NCBI RefSeq assembly: GCF_000152705.1
Contig: NZ_CH672413.1
Location: 1,215,978 to 1,279,977, forward strand
DNA: 64,000 bases
Origin: Janibacter sp. HTCC2649
Lineage (GTDB): Bacteria; Actinomycetota; Actinomycetes; Actinomycetales; Dermatophilaceae
Reading direction: 5' to 3'
Under the pieces are notes generated by a model, which saw nothing but the letters and a program-made list of their open reading frames with translations, was not told the origin of the DNA and ran no database searches. Shown piece by piece: positions 16,783 through 26,039 of the stretch. Position numbers and translations under genes: made by a program. The stretch's first letter is position 1, and every line of letters begins with the position of its first letter.

Positions 16783-17252
16783 CGGCGCGACCAACGGAAG
16801 GCCACGGCATCGCCGGCGTGCGTCGCGAGGACCGCCCGGTCGTCTTTGGTGAGGCGACGCGGACTCGCGGTCTTGAAGTCGTAGAGGACGAGGCCAGTCT
16901 CGGCGAGCGCATAGACGGTCTCGCCGAGAGACTCGGGATCGCGTACGGCATACCCAAGATTGAATCCGGCACCGTGGACGCTCGTGACCCACATGTCGAC
17001 CTCGATCGGCTGCGGTCGGTAGGTCAGCGGTGCGAGGTACTCGATCTCGTGGCGCGACACGACGACCCCAGCGTCGAGGAGCGAACGGTCCTCCCCGAAC
17101 CACTCGCGGAAGCCGATGACGCGGGCGTCCTCGAGGAGCCGGAGATATTGCACGTTGTTGACGTGGCCGTACGCATCCATGTCGGACCACCGGAGCGGGA
17201 CCTCGGTGCGATATGGACGCGTGGTTTCGGGGACGGGCTCGACCTGCGACAT
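16779..17252 (-). CDS. Acyl-CoA thioesterase, hot-dog fold (YbgC/4HBT-like)
   Basis: 157 residues. The signature WSDMDAYGHVNNVQYLRLLEDAR contains the catalytic Asp and the HVNN helix start of 4-hydroxybenzoyl-CoA/YbgC-type thioesterases. It would hydrolyse an acyl-CoA in the cytoplasm; the acyl group is unknown. It is coupled to the hypothetical gene at 16126 by a GTGA overlap and diverges from a serine hydrolase 34 bases away. Confidence 0.85.
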   Translation of the reverse strand: MSQVEPVPETTRPYRTEVPLRWSDMDAYGHVNNVQYLRLLEDARVIGFREWFGEDRSLLDAGVVVSRHEIEYLAPLTYRPQPIEVDMWVTSVHGAGFNLGYAVRDPESLGETVYALAETGLVLYDFKTASPRRLTKDDRAVLATHAGDAVAFRWSRR

Positions 17253-17286
17253 GCCCCCAGTCTGGCAGCAGATCTAGGGTGGGCGG

Positions 17287-18678
17287 ATGCCCCTCTCAAC
17301 GTCGTCTTCTGCACGCCTGCACCACATCCTCGCAGCCGGTCAGCGCAAGCACCGGTTGCCCTCTGTCGCAGCGGGACTCGTGCGCGGCGGGGAGCTCGTC
17401 TGGTCCGGTGCGGTTGGCACGGTGGATGGTCGCGCGGACGGGGCGGCCGTCGATGCGGACACGCAGTTCCGGATGGGGTCGATCACCAAGACGTTCGTCG
17501 CGGTGGCGGTGCTGCGGCTGCGCGACGCCGGCCGGCTCGACCTGTCGGACCGCTTCGGGGCACACGTGCCCGGCAGCGCCCTCGACGACGTCAGCATCGA
17601 GCAGCTCCTCACCCACGCCGGCGGGGTCCAGGCCGAGTCGTCGGGTGACTGGTGGGAGCGCACGCCCGGCGATGACTGGGAGGCGCTCGTTGCGTCCGGC
17701 GTCGGGACACGGTTCCGCTCCGGCCGCCGCTTCCACTACTCCAACACGGGGTATGCCGCCCTCGGTCGCCTTCTCGAGGTGGTCCAGGAACGGCCGTGGT
17801 TCGACGTCGTGCGTGACGAGCTGCTCGAGCCGTTGGGCATGACGCGGACGACGCTGCGGCCCTCGGGTGCGGCGGCCCAGGGGTTGGCGGTGCATCCGTT
17901 CGCGGATGTGCTGCTCGCCGAGCCCGAGCATGATGCTGGCGCGATGGCACCCGCCGGACAGCTCTGGACGACCGTGAACGACTTGGCCAAGTGGGCGGCA
18001 CTTTTGGGTGGACGGACCGAAGGCTTGGTGTCGGCGGAGACTCTGGCCGAGATGGTCGAACCGCACCACGTCGTCGACGAGCCCGGACAGGCGTGGACCG
18101 GCGCGCACGGACTCGGCTGGCAGGTGTGGAACGAGTTGGGTGCGCGGTCTGCGGGACACGGGGGCTCGATGCCCGGCTTCCTCGCGACGCTGAGGGTGCG
18201 CCTCGACGCCGATGCAGGTGAGGGTCCTGCGGGTGAGGCCGGCGATGGGGTGGTGCTCTTCAGCAACACGACCGCGAGCGCCGGACTCAGGCCGATGCAC
18301 ACGGAGCTGTTGCGGACGATGCGCGAGCTCGAGGCGCCTGCGGTGACGCCGTGGGTTGCTTCTGGTTCGGCGGACGGGCTCGGGCTGGCGGGGATGTGGC
18401 ACTGGGGACCGGCCGCAGTGACCGCAAGCTTCGTGGAAGAGCACCTGGTGCTGGGGACCCCTGGGGCGGGTCGCGGATCGCGCTTCCGACGAGTGGGCGA
18501 TGGCTGGGACGAATGGGTGGGGCTCGACGGCTACTACACGGGCGAGCCGTTGCGCGTGCTGCGTCGCGGCGACGGGTCGGTGTCGCACCTCGACCTGGCG
18601 ACGTTCCGGTTCACTCGTACTCCCTATGACCCGGAGGCCGACGTGCCCGGTGGGGTCGACGAGCAGGGCTGGAGCTGA
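17287..18678 (+). CDS. Serine hydrolase of the beta-lactamase class C / DD-peptidase fold
   Basis: 463 residues. The S-x-x-K motif is SITK (Ser65, Lys68), the Y-x-N motif is YSN near 152, and a HGG stands near 290 in the KTG position. No signal peptide or lipobox is visible, so it appears cytoplasmic, like many EstB/AmpC-fold esterases. The C-terminal 90 residues form an added beta-rich domain. True beta-lactamase activity is not implied; esterase or D-aminopeptidase is as likely. Confidence 0.82.
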   Translation: MPLSTSSSARLHHILAAGQRKHRLPSVAAGLVRGGELVWSGAVGTVDGRADGAAVDADTQFRMGSITKTFVAVAVLRLRDAGRLDLSDRFGAHVPGSALDDVSIEQLLTHAGGVQAESSGDWWERTPGDDWEALVASGVGTRFRSGRRFHYSNTGYAALGRLLEVVQERPWFDVVRDELLEPLGMTRTTLRPSGAAAQGLAVHPFADVLLAEPEHDAGAMAPAGQLWTTVNDLAKWAALLGGRTEGLVSAETLAEMVEPHHVVDEPGQAWTGAHGLGWQVWNELGARSAGHGGSMPGFLATLRVRLDADAGEGPAGEAGDGVVLFSNTTASAGLRPMHTELLRTMRELEAPAVTPWVASGSADGLGLAGMWHWGPAAVTASFVEEHLVLGTPGAGRGSRFRRVGDGWDEWVGLDGYYTGEPLRVLRRGDGSVSHLDLATFRFTRTPYDPEADVPGGVDEQGWS

Positions 18679-18738
18679 GGGCAGTTGTCCACAGGGGGCT
18701 GAGTCCGTGTCGGGAGACCCGCCTACGGTGGGGTGACC

Positions 18739-20856
18739 ATGACGAACGCATCTGAGACCACCTCCCTCGCCACCGACGCCACGACCGCCCTGCGGCGACT
18801 CGTCGGTCGCGACGACGTCGACTTCCGCGACGGGCAGCTCGAGGCAATCACCGCACTCGTGGCTGATCGTTCGCGTGTCCTCGTCGTCCAGCGCACGGGC
18901 TGGGGCAAGTCGGCGGTCTACTTCGTCGCCACGGCACTCCGTCGGGCCCAGGGTGCCGGACCAACGGTGATCATCTCGCCCCTGTTGGCGCTCATGCGCG
19001 ACCAGATCGCGGCGGCCCAGCGAGCCGGCATCCACGCGGTGACCATGAACTCCGCCAATGCGCAGGACTGGGACGAGGTGCGCCAGGCCCTCGCCTCCGA
19101 CTCGGTCGACGTCCTGCTCGTGAGCCCCGAACGACTCAACAACCCGCGCTTTCGCGACGAGCAGCTCCCCGACCTCGCACGCCGCTGCGGACTGCTCGTC
19201 GTCGACGAGGCGCACTGTGTCTCCGACTGGGGCCACGACTTCCGCCCCGACTACCGACGCATCCGAGACCTGCTCACCGAACTCCCTGCCGACGTGCCCG
19301 TGCTCGCGACGACCGCGACCGCCAACGCCCGCGTCGTCACCGATGTCGTCGAGCAGCTGGGTGTCGGTGGACGTGATGTCCTGACCGTGCGGGGCGGCCT
19401 GGCGCGTGACTCGTTGCGACTCGGAGTGCTGAGCTCGATGTCGCCCGAGCAGCGGCTCGGCTGGCTCCTCGCGCACCTCGATGAGCTGCCGGGCAGCGGC
19501 ATCGTCTACGCGTTGACCGTGGCCGCTGCCGAGGAGGTGGCGGCTGCGCTCACCGAAGCCGGCCACCGCGTCTCGTCCTACACCGGCCGCACCGACCCCG
19601 CCGACCGTGAGCGCCTCGAAGGTCAACTGCGCGACAACCAGGTCAAGGCGCTCGTGGCGACCTCTGCGCTCGGCATGGGCTTCGACAAGCCCGACCTCGG
19701 ATTCGTCGTGCACCTGGGTGCGCCGTCGTCGCCCGTCGCCTACTACCAGCAGGTCGGTCGTGCGGGACGCGCCACCGACCGGGCCGACGTCCTGCTCCTA
19801 CCCGGGCCCGAGGACAAGGACATCTGGCTCTACTTCGCGTCGGTGTCGATGCCGCGCCAGGAGCAGGCCGACGCCGTGCTCACCGCCCTCGCCGAAGCGG
19901 GACGGCCCCTGTCGACGGCAGCGATCGAGACGATCGTCGACGTTCGCCGCACTCGCCTGGAGCTCCTGCTCAAGGTGCTCGACGTCGATGGAGCCGTGAC
20001 TCGGGTCCAGGGCGGCTGGACCGGAACCGGGCAGCCGTGGACCTATGACGCCGAGCGCTACGCCCGGGTCGCTCAGAGTCGCAGCGACGAGCAGCAGCTC
20101 ATGCTCGACTACGAGCTCACCACCGAGTGCCGCATGGCCTTTCTCCAGCGCACCCTTGATGACGACACGGCCGTTCCCTGCGGCAAGTGCGACGGCTGCG
20201 CCGGACCCTGGTACGCAACCGACGTGCCCGACAACGTCATCGGTGCCGCGCGCAAGCGGCTGGCTCGGGTGGGCGTCGACCTCGACTCGCGTGCGCAGTG
20301 GCCAACCGGAATGGACCGGCTCGGCGTGCCGGTCAAGGGCAAGATCTCGCCGGACGAGGCGATGTCGGGTGGTCGTGCACTGGCCCGACTGAGCGATCTC
20401 GGTTGGGGCAATCGCCTGCGACAGGTCCTGCGGGAGGACGCTCCCGCCACACCGGAGCTGCTCCGCGCCTGCGTCGGCGTCCTCGCCGAGTGGGGCTGGT
20501 CCGAACGTCCTGCCGGCATCGTCGCGATGCCCTCACGCAGCCATCCTCAGCTCGTGCAGTCCCTTGCCGCGGGCCTCGCCGAGATCGGGCGCCTGCCCTT
20601 GCTCGGCACCCTGGATCTCGAGCACGGCGGCCCCACGGGTGAGCCGGGCGGCAACAGTGCCTTCCGCCTGGCTGGGGTGTGGGAGCGCGTTGTCGTCGGG
20701 CCCGAGCTGGGGCAGACACTGGCCGGGGTTCGTGGCCCGGTGCTCCTCGTCGACGACCTCGTCAGCTCACGCTGGACGCTGACCGTGGCGGCTCGCGCCC
20801 TGCGGCGTGCGGGGGCCGACGCGGTCCTGCCGTTCGCGCTGGCCGTGGACGGCTGA
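18739..20856 (+). CDS. recQ: RecQ-like DNA helicase with C-terminal phosphoribosyltransferase-like domain
   Basis: About 705 residues from ATG 18739 (an in-frame GTG at 18733 is the alternative; GGTGGGG precedes the ATG at better spacing). Helicase motifs: QRTGWGKSAVYF (motif I), VVDEAHCVSDWGHDFRPDY (motif II and aromatic loop, about 160), ATSALGMGFDKPD (V) and QQVGRAGRATDRAD (VI). A zinc-binding segment near 465 carries C-x(17)-C-x(2)-C-x(2)-C. The last ~40 residues contain GPVLLVDDLVSSRWTL, a type I phosphoribosyltransferase PRPP loop. This is the actinobacterial RecQ-like architecture rather than E. coli RecQ, which has RQC/HRDC domains. Confidence 0.88.
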   Translation: MTNASETTSLATDATTALRRLVGRDDVDFRDGQLEAITALVADRSRVLVVQRTGWGKSAVYFVATALRRAQGAGPTVIISPLLALMRDQIAAAQRAGIHAVTMNSANAQDWDEVRQALASDSVDVLLVSPERLNNPRFRDEQLPDLARRCGLLVVDEAHCVSDWGHDFRPDYRRIRDLLTELPADVPVLATTATANARVVTDVVEQLGVGGRDVLTVRGGLARDSLRLGVLSSMSPEQRLGWLLAHLDELPGSGIVYALTVAAAEEVAAALTEAGHRVSSYTGRTDPADRERLEGQLRDNQVKALVATSALGMGFDKPDLGFVVHLGAPSSPVAYYQQVGRAGRATDRADVLLLPGPEDKDIWLYFASVSMPRQEQADAVLTALAEAGRPLSTAAIETIVDVRRTRLELLLKVLDVDGAVTRVQGGWTGTGQPWTYDAERYARVAQSRSDEQQLMLDYELTTECRMAFLQRTLDDDTAVPCGKCDGCAGPWYATDVPDNVIGAARKRLARVGVDLDSRAQWPTGMDRLGVPVKGKISPDEAMSGGRALARLSDLGWGNRLRQVLREDAPATPELLRACVGVLAEWGWSERPAGIVAMPSRSHPQLVQSLAAGLAEIGRLPLLGTLDLEHGGPTGEPGGNSAFRLAGVWERVVVGPELGQTLAGVRGPVLLVDDLVSSRWTLTVAARALRRAGADAVLPFALAVDG

Positions 20857-20899
20857 GCCACCCGCTCGGGACCATCGACCGGGCTGGCCCCTGGCACAC

Positions 20900-21913
20900 C
20901 TAGCGCGCGGTGGCTCGGACCAGCTGTGCGGCCGTTGCCGACCTCACGGTCTCGAAGGCTGCGGCATCAACCGTGACGCCGGCATCGCGCAGTCCGAGGA
21001 CCGAGGCGCCGACGAGCCCATCTGCGGCATCGATCACCGGCAAGGACAGGCCCGCGGCGGTCAGGGCAGCCATGGTGCGCTCGCGCAGGCGCGGTTGCCC
21101 GGCCATCACACCACCCCCGAGGACGAGTGGTCCTTGGACGTCATCGGAGTGGACGTCGATGACGGCCTGCGCCAGACCGTGTGCCGCAGCCTCGACGATC
21201 CCGGAGCTCACCTCATCGTGGTCGTCGAGGAAGGCGACCGGAGCCAGCGCCGCCAGGACGAACGGTGACTGCGTATAGACGACCCTGATCAGTTCGTGGC
21301 TCGCCACCGGGCGACTGGCCCGCAGCGCCAGGTCGGGCTCGATCCCGAGCACCTCAAGGGCGGGCCCGACCATCGAGGTCGAAGTCCTGCCATCCAGAGC
21401 CGACGCCACGGCCCGCGCCACCTGGTGCCCGATCCAGAAGCCGGATCCGGTGTCCCCCAGCAGCCAGCCGAGACCGTCGATCGTCTGCACCTCGACGTTG
21501 CCGACGATCCGCACGGCCGTGGCACCGGTCCCGGCGACGAGGCTGTAGCCCGAGGTCTCGTGAGTGCCGGAGGCGAACAGTGCCGCCAGATCGCCCTTGC
21601 GCGCACACGGTGCCGTGATCCCGATCCCGGCCAATGCCTGGGCAAGGAAGCCCTCCTCGAACGCGGCCCCACCGGCACTGGCCAGGGTGACGGCGTCAAC
21701 TTCCGCGAGCGAGACGCCAGCCGCAGCGGCAGCCCTTCCGATGGCGGCAGCGATCTCCGCGAAGGCCGCGTCTGCGCCACCGGACACCGGGTTCCCCCGG
21801 CCCGCGAGACCAACCCCCGTGCTCTCGAAGGAGTTCTGCACGATGGAGGCCCGGGTGCGGGTCCCTCCGGCGTCGACGGCAACAAGGATCACGGGCTCAT
21901 CTTGCCGCCTCAT
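20900..21913 (-). CDS. N-acetylglucosamine kinase-like protein (BadF/BadG/BcrA/BcrD ATPase family)
   Basis: 337 residues. The ASKHA ATPase motifs are present: phosphate 1 AVDAGGTRTRASIV, phosphate 2 SLVAGTGATAVRIV with the GWLLGDTGSGFWIG loop, and an adenosine motif VLGGGVMAG. It would phosphorylate an amino sugar such as GlcNAc. A GTG at 21892 would shorten the product by seven residues. It diverges from a SIS-domain sugar phosphate protein 53 bases away, which supports an amino-sugar salvage role. Confidence 0.8.
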   Translation of the reverse strand: MRRQDEPVILVAVDAGGTRTRASIVQNSFESTGVGLAGRGNPVSGGADAAFAEIAAAIGRAAAAAGVSLAEVDAVTLASAGGAAFEEGFLAQALAGIGITAPCARKGDLAALFASGTHETSGYSLVAGTGATAVRIVGNVEVQTIDGLGWLLGDTGSGFWIGHQVARAVASALDGRTSTSMVGPALEVLGIEPDLALRASRPVASHELIRVVYTQSPFVLAALAPVAFLDDHDEVSSGIVEAAAHGLAQAVIDVHSDDVQGPLVLGGGVMAGQPRLRERTMAALTAAGLSLPVIDAADGLVGASVLGLRDAGVTVDAAAFETVRSATAAQLVRATAR

Positions 21914-21966
21914 GCCGCCATGGCAGCATCAGTGTGCAGAGGTCCCTACGACGAGAGAGCGCATCC

Positions 21967-22734
21967 ATGCCAGCCAGCACTCCGCACACAGCCCAGGCCG
22001 ATCTCGCGAAGGAGATCAACAGTCGGCTCACCCGACTTCAGGAGCTCGTCGCGGCCGGGGGCCTGCAGGGGGCCATCGACCTGCTCACCGAGTGCGTGCG
22101 CTCCAACGGCGTGATCCAGGCGTTCGGGACCGGCCACTCCGAAGGGTTCTCGATGGAGATCGCCGGACGGGCCGGTGGGCTCATCCCAACCCGACGGATC
22201 ACCCTGCGCGAAGTGGTCCTCGTCGGCGGCCGCGATCGTGAGGATCTCTTCAAGCCCGAGCTCGAGCGTGACCCCACTGTGGTCGAGGAACTCCTCGCGC
22301 ACACCGAGATCCACCCACAGGACGTCTTCATCATTGCCAGCAACTCCGGGGTGAACTCCTCGATCGTCGGCATGGCCCTGGCGCTCAAGGAGCGCGGTCA
22401 CCAGGTCATCGCCGTGACCAGCCTCGAACACACCCGGGCCGTCGAGCCGAAGCACGCGAGCGGCAAGCGCCTGTCGGAGATCGCGGATGTCGTCATCGAC
22501 AACCTTGCCCCGTTCGGCGACGCCACCCTCGAGCTGGCCGAGGGCATCAAGGTCGGTGCCGTTTCCTCCCTCACCGCGACCTACATCGGCCAGGCCCTGA
22601 CGGTCGGCGTCGTCAGCAAGATGGTCGAGGCCGGCGAAGTGCCGCCGGTCTTCCTCTCGGCCAACATCCCCGGAGGCGACGAACACAACCGAGTGCTGCA
22701 GGACCTCTACGGCTCGCGGATCAAGTCCTTCTGA
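21967..22734 (+). CDS. SIS-domain sugar phosphate isomerase/binding protein (UPF0309-like)
   Basis: 255 residues. The SIS fold is seen in NGVIQAFGTGHSEGFSMEIAGRAGG and FIIASNSGVNSSIVGMALALKERGHQVIAVTS. Members bind sugar phosphates such as GlcNAc-6-P or MurNAc-6-P; the catalytic pattern of MurQ is not complete, so isomerase, etherase or regulatory binding protein are all open. It faces the sugar kinase gene divergently and ends four bases before a convergent membrane-protein gene. Confidence 0.75.
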   Translation: MPASTPHTAQADLAKEINSRLTRLQELVAAGGLQGAIDLLTECVRSNGVIQAFGTGHSEGFSMEIAGRAGGLIPTRRITLREVVLVGGRDREDLFKPELERDPTVVEELLAHTEIHPQDVFIIASNSGVNSSIVGMALALKERGHQVIAVTSLEHTRAVEPKHASGKRLSEIADVVIDNLAPFGDATLELAEGIKVGAVSSLTATYIGQALTVGVVSKMVEAGEVPPVFLSANIPGGDEHNRVLQDLYGSRIKSF

Positions 22735-22738
22735 GGAG

Positions 22739-23491
22739 CTAGTGACCCAACTCCTCCGGAGCCAAGTCCTGCTGATCGTCCACCGTTGAAGGTGAGGATG
22801 ACCCCGACGGCGCCAACGGTGGCGTCGCCAGTCGCACGGTGAGCAGCGGCAGGAAGGCCTGGACCGCGGGACCGATGAGCAGGGCATACAGCACGGTCCC
22901 AAGCCCGACGACGCCACCGAGCAGCCAACCGATGGCCAGCACCGAGACCTCGAGAGCGGTGCGCACCAACCGGATGGACAGACCGGTCCGATGGGCCAGC
23001 CCGGTCATGAGCCCGTCACGCGGGCCGGGGCCGTACTGGCTGCCGATGTACATCGCTCCCCCGATGCCGTTGACGACGATCCCGCCGAGCAGGAACACCC
23101 ACCGCAGCCAGAGCTCGGACGGCGCGTCCAGCACCGCGAGCATGACGTCGGTGGCGATGCCGATGACGAAGACGTTGGCGATGGTTCCCAGGCCGGGCCA
23201 CTGCTTGAGCGGGATCCACAGGAGCAGGACGAACCCACCGACGATGACGACGATGGTCCCGAAGCTCAGCCCGAGGTGCTGCTGCACGCCGTAGTGGAAG
23301 ACGTCCCACGGATCCAGCCCCAGCTCCGCCCGGATGAACATCGCCATCGCCGTGCCATAGAGCCACAGCCCGACGAGGAGCTGGCTCACTCGCCGCACGG
23401 TCCGGCCGGCACGCAGCTGTTGCATCGGGCTCATAGGGACGAGCTCCACGCGGCGTCGGGCGCCGGCACGGAGGGTCTGGATCGGGCTCAT
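22739..23491 (-). CDS. YczE/YitT-type integral membrane protein
   Basis: 250 residues with about five or six hydrophobic segments (LLVGLWLYGTAMAMFI, TIVVIVGGFVLLLWIP, ANVFVIGIATDVMLAV, WVFLLGGIVVNGIGGAMYIGS, and others) and GLDPWDVFHYGVQ, a mark of YczE-like proteins. Transport substrate unknown. Two starts are possible, ATG 23491 and ATG 23434; the 19 residues between them repeat the following N-terminus (MSPIQTLRAG then MSPMQQLRAG), a small internal duplication. It is divergent from a MocR regulator and shares its operator-like repeat. Confidence 0.75.
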   Translation of the reverse strand: MSPIQTLRAGARRRVELVPMSPMQQLRAGRTVRRVSQLLVGLWLYGTAMAMFIRAELGLDPWDVFHYGVQQHLGLSFGTIVVIVGGFVLLLWIPLKQWPGLGTIANVFVIGIATDVMLAVLDAPSELWLRWVFLLGGIVVNGIGGAMYIGSQYGPGPRDGLMTGLAHRTGLSIRLVRTALEVSVLAIGWLLGGVVGLGTVLYALLIGPAVQAFLPLLTVRLATPPLAPSGSSSPSTVDDQQDLAPEELGH

Positions 23492-23505
23492 GGCTCCATC
23501 GTGCT

Positions 23506-23540
23506 CCACAAGTGGCCCTTTGATCCATGGCCACTTGTGG
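23506..23540. promoter_or_regulatory. Operator-like inverted repeat for the MocR regulator
   Basis: CCACAAGTGGCC (23506-23517) and GGCCACTTGTGG (23529-23540) form a perfect 12-bp inverted repeat with an 11-base spacer, centre-to-centre 23 bases, in the 61-bp gap between the divergent YczE-like and MocR genes. A further partial half-site AGTGGCC follows at 23544. Spacing of about two helical turns is typical of operators bound by GntR/MocR dimers, so autoregulation plus control of the membrane protein is the likely role (inference). Confidence 0.85.
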
Positions 23541-23552
23541 GACAGTGGCCTC

Positions 23553-25010
23553 ATGGTTGCTCCCGTGCTCTCCGCCGTCCGCACCGCGGAACTCATCGGT
23601 CCCACGTCTGGTGACGGCCCGGCATACCAAGTGGTTGCCGACTCACTCAGGCTCCTCATCGCGGACGGCCGCATCGCGGTCGGGACGCGACTTCCGAGCG
23701 AACGTGACCTCACGAGTGCGCTGGCCCTCAGTCGCACAACGGTGAGCAGCGCGTATGCCGTGTTGCGCGATCGCGGCTATCTCACCTCCCGCCGCGGTTC
23801 CGGCAGCGTGGCCAGCCTCCCGGCCGGGGCGATGCGGCGGGACACCGGGCTGCACATGTCGGCCCAGGTCCCGGCAGGCACCATCGACCTCACCTGCGCC
23901 GCGCAGCGCGCGCCGGTCGGGATGACCCAGGCGGCGGAGGCAGCGATCGCTGCGTCGCCCGGCTACCTCAGCGGCAGCGGCTACCTGCTCAACGGAGTGC
24001 CCGAGCTGCGCGAGGCGATCGCGGCCCGCTACACCGAGCGCGGCCTGCCCACGAGCGCCGACGAGGTCATCGTGACGACCGGTGCCGTCGTGGGCACGGC
24101 GATCGCGGCACGGGCCCTCCTCTCCCCCGGCGACGCCGTCGTCATGGAGACGCCGACCTATCCCAACATCTTCCCGACCCTCACCCAGCTGCGGTCGAGG
24201 ATCGCCGCCGTCCCCGTCGAGCCGACCGGTTGGGACGTCGCGACCATGGCGTCGACCATCCGTGCCTCGGGGGCGCGGGCGGCGATCCTGCTTCCCGACT
24301 TCCACAACCCGACGGGCAACCTCATGTCCGACCAGCAGCGTGCCGTCATCGCAAAAGCGCTGGCACGAGAGCGAATCACCGCCATCGTCGACGAGACCGT
24401 CGTCGAGATCTCACTGGACCACGAGGGTCCGATGCCCTTGCCTTTCGGAGCCCACCACGCCGACACGATCTCCATCGGCAGCGCCTCCAAGTCGCACTGG
24501 GGCGGCCTGCGGATCGGGTGGATTCGCGCATCCGGGTCGATGCTCGAACGCCTGACGGCCGCTCGGGTCCCGTTCGACATCGGCGCTCCCGTCATCGACC
24601 AGCTCGTCCTCCTGCAACTCATGCAGGTGGCCGCTGGCATCACGGACGACCGTCGCCACGACCTCGTGTCCAGCCGTGACGCCCTCGCCGGAGCCCTGCG
24701 TGAGCGCCTGCCGCACCTGCGGTTCGTGCTGCCGAGCGGCGGACTGTCGCTGTGGATCGAGCTGCCCGACCCGATCGCGGCCGAGGTGACGCTCGCCGCC
24801 GAGGACGAAGGACTGCTCATCGCCAGCGGCCCGCGGTTCGCTGCTGCCGGCGGCCTCGACCGGTGGATCCGGTTGCCCTATGTGCTCCCACCCGACGAGT
24901 TGGTCGAGGCCGTGGCCCGCCTCGAACGCGCGCTGGGTCGAGTTGCCTCAGGCACCGCGATGGGTCGCCGCGGGCGGGCCGAACACCCCCACGGCCCGTT
25001 GGTGGCCTGA
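23553..25010 (+). CDS. MocR-type GntR regulator (wHTH plus aminotransferase-like domain)
   Basis: 485 residues. N-terminal GntR winged helix (about 25-95: GRIAVGTRLPSERDLTSALALSRTTVSSAYAVLRDRGYL), then a fold-type I aminotransferase domain with the PLP-lysine region SIGSASKSHWGGLRIGW. MocR proteins sense PLP or amino compounds. Its target is probably the divergent membrane-protein gene. The ATG at 23553 gives the standard N-terminus and leaves the operator-like repeat outside the gene. The C-terminus ends in a short basic tail. Confidence 0.9.
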   Translation: MVAPVLSAVRTAELIGPTSGDGPAYQVVADSLRLLIADGRIAVGTRLPSERDLTSALALSRTTVSSAYAVLRDRGYLTSRRGSGSVASLPAGAMRRDTGLHMSAQVPAGTIDLTCAAQRAPVGMTQAAEAAIAASPGYLSGSGYLLNGVPELREAIAARYTERGLPTSADEVIVTTGAVVGTAIAARALLSPGDAVVMETPTYPNIFPTLTQLRSRIAAVPVEPTGWDVATMASTIRASGARAAILLPDFHNPTGNLMSDQQRAVIAKALARERITAIVDETVVEISLDHEGPMPLPFGAHHADTISIGSASKSHWGGLRIGWIRASGSMLERLTAARVPFDIGAPVIDQLVLLQLMQVAAGITDDRRHDLVSSRDALAGALRERLPHLRFVLPSGGLSLWIELPDPIAAEVTLAAEDEGLLIASGPRFAAAGGLDRWIRLPYVLPPDELVEAVARLERALGRVASGTAMGRRGRAEHPHGPLVA

Positions 25011-25048
25011 GAGTGGACGAAGCGCCCCACGTCGTTAGGGTGACGCCT

Positions 25049-26026
25049 GTGAGTGATGCCGCGAACGACCAGATCCCGCCCGCGCTGGCCGAGTTGCTCC
25101 GGGTGCTCGACCTCGAAGAGATCGGGACCGCCGACGTCACGGTCACGAGCAGTCAGACCAGTGGCGGCGGGACGCTCCCTGCCCCCGCGACCTTCGCCGA
25201 GGAGACGACCCTCTTCCTCGGCCAGAGCCAGAAGATGCCCCACGGGCGGGTGTTCGGCGGCCAGGTCCTCGCCCAGGGGCTGGTGGCGTGCGGCCGGACC
25301 GTCACACCCTCAGAGGGCGACCCGCCGCGCCCCATCCACTCGCTGCACGCCTACTTCATGCGCCCGGGTGACGACACCCAGCCGATCCACTTCTCCGTCG
25401 AGAAGATGCGCGACGGCCGCTCGTTCTCGACCCGCCGCGCGCACGCCATCCAGAACGGCAAGCCCATCCTGTCGATGAGCTGCTCGTTCCAGGAGCCGTC
25501 CGGCGGCCTCGACCACCAGGACGACATGCCGGACGTGCCCGGGCCCGAGGGCATCCCCTCGCTCGCCGACACCTTCGGCGGCATCGACCACCCGGGCGCC
25601 AAGCACATGGTCGACGGCCGGCCGATCGAGCAGCGCCACGTCGAGGGCAACCTCTTCCTGGCACCGGGCGAGGAGGAGGTGGCGCACCAGAACGTCTGGA
25701 TCCGCGCGATCGGGCAACTGCCCGACGACCCGCTGCTGCACGCGGCCGTCCTCGCCTACGCGTCGGACTACGCCCTGCTCGAGCCGGTCCTGCGACGCCA
25801 CGGCCGCCAGTGGGTTGGCGGCGGTCTCAACGTCGCCAGCCTCGACCACGCCATGTGGTTCCACCGCCCGGTCCGAGCCGACGAGTGGGTGCTCTACTCG
25901 CAGCAGTCACCCTCGGCCCAGGGTGGGCGAGGTCTGGGCATGGGCCGGATGTTCGCCGCTGACGGCACCCTTGTCGCATCGGTCGCACAGGAAGGCATGC
26001 TCCGCGTCCGCGACGACCTCGGCTGA
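25049..26026 (+). CDS. tesB: Acyl-CoA thioesterase II
   Basis: 325 residues with a double hot-dog fold: GQSQKMPHGRVFGGQVLAQGL in the first repeat and LDHAMWFHRPVRADEWVLYSQQSPSA near the end, including the catalytic Asp of the TesB family. Cytoplasmic hydrolysis of medium and long acyl-CoAs. The GTG at 25049 is favoured; a GTG nine bases upstream is also in frame. It lies 38 bases after the MocR gene and converges on the ABC operon with a 13-base gap. Confidence 0.9.
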   Translation: MSDAANDQIPPALAELLRVLDLEEIGTADVTVTSSQTSGGGTLPAPATFAEETTLFLGQSQKMPHGRVFGGQVLAQGLVACGRTVTPSEGDPPRPIHSLHAYFMRPGDDTQPIHFSVEKMRDGRSFSTRRAHAIQNGKPILSMSCSFQEPSGGLDHQDDMPDVPGPEGIPSLADTFGGIDHPGAKHMVDGRPIEQRHVEGNLFLAPGEEEVAHQNVWIRAIGQLPDDPLLHAAVLAYASDYALLEPVLRRHGRQWVGGGLNVASLDHAMWFHRPVRADEWVLYSQQSPSAQGGRGLGMGRMFAADGTLVASVAQEGMLRVRDDLG

Positions 26027-26039
26027 CCCACACCTCGGA

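Noticed and set aside
16782-17190. N-terminal extension of the hypothetical gene at 16126 to 354 residues
   Set aside because: The extension is antisense-frame translation of the thioesterase gene; the GTGA overlap start fits better.
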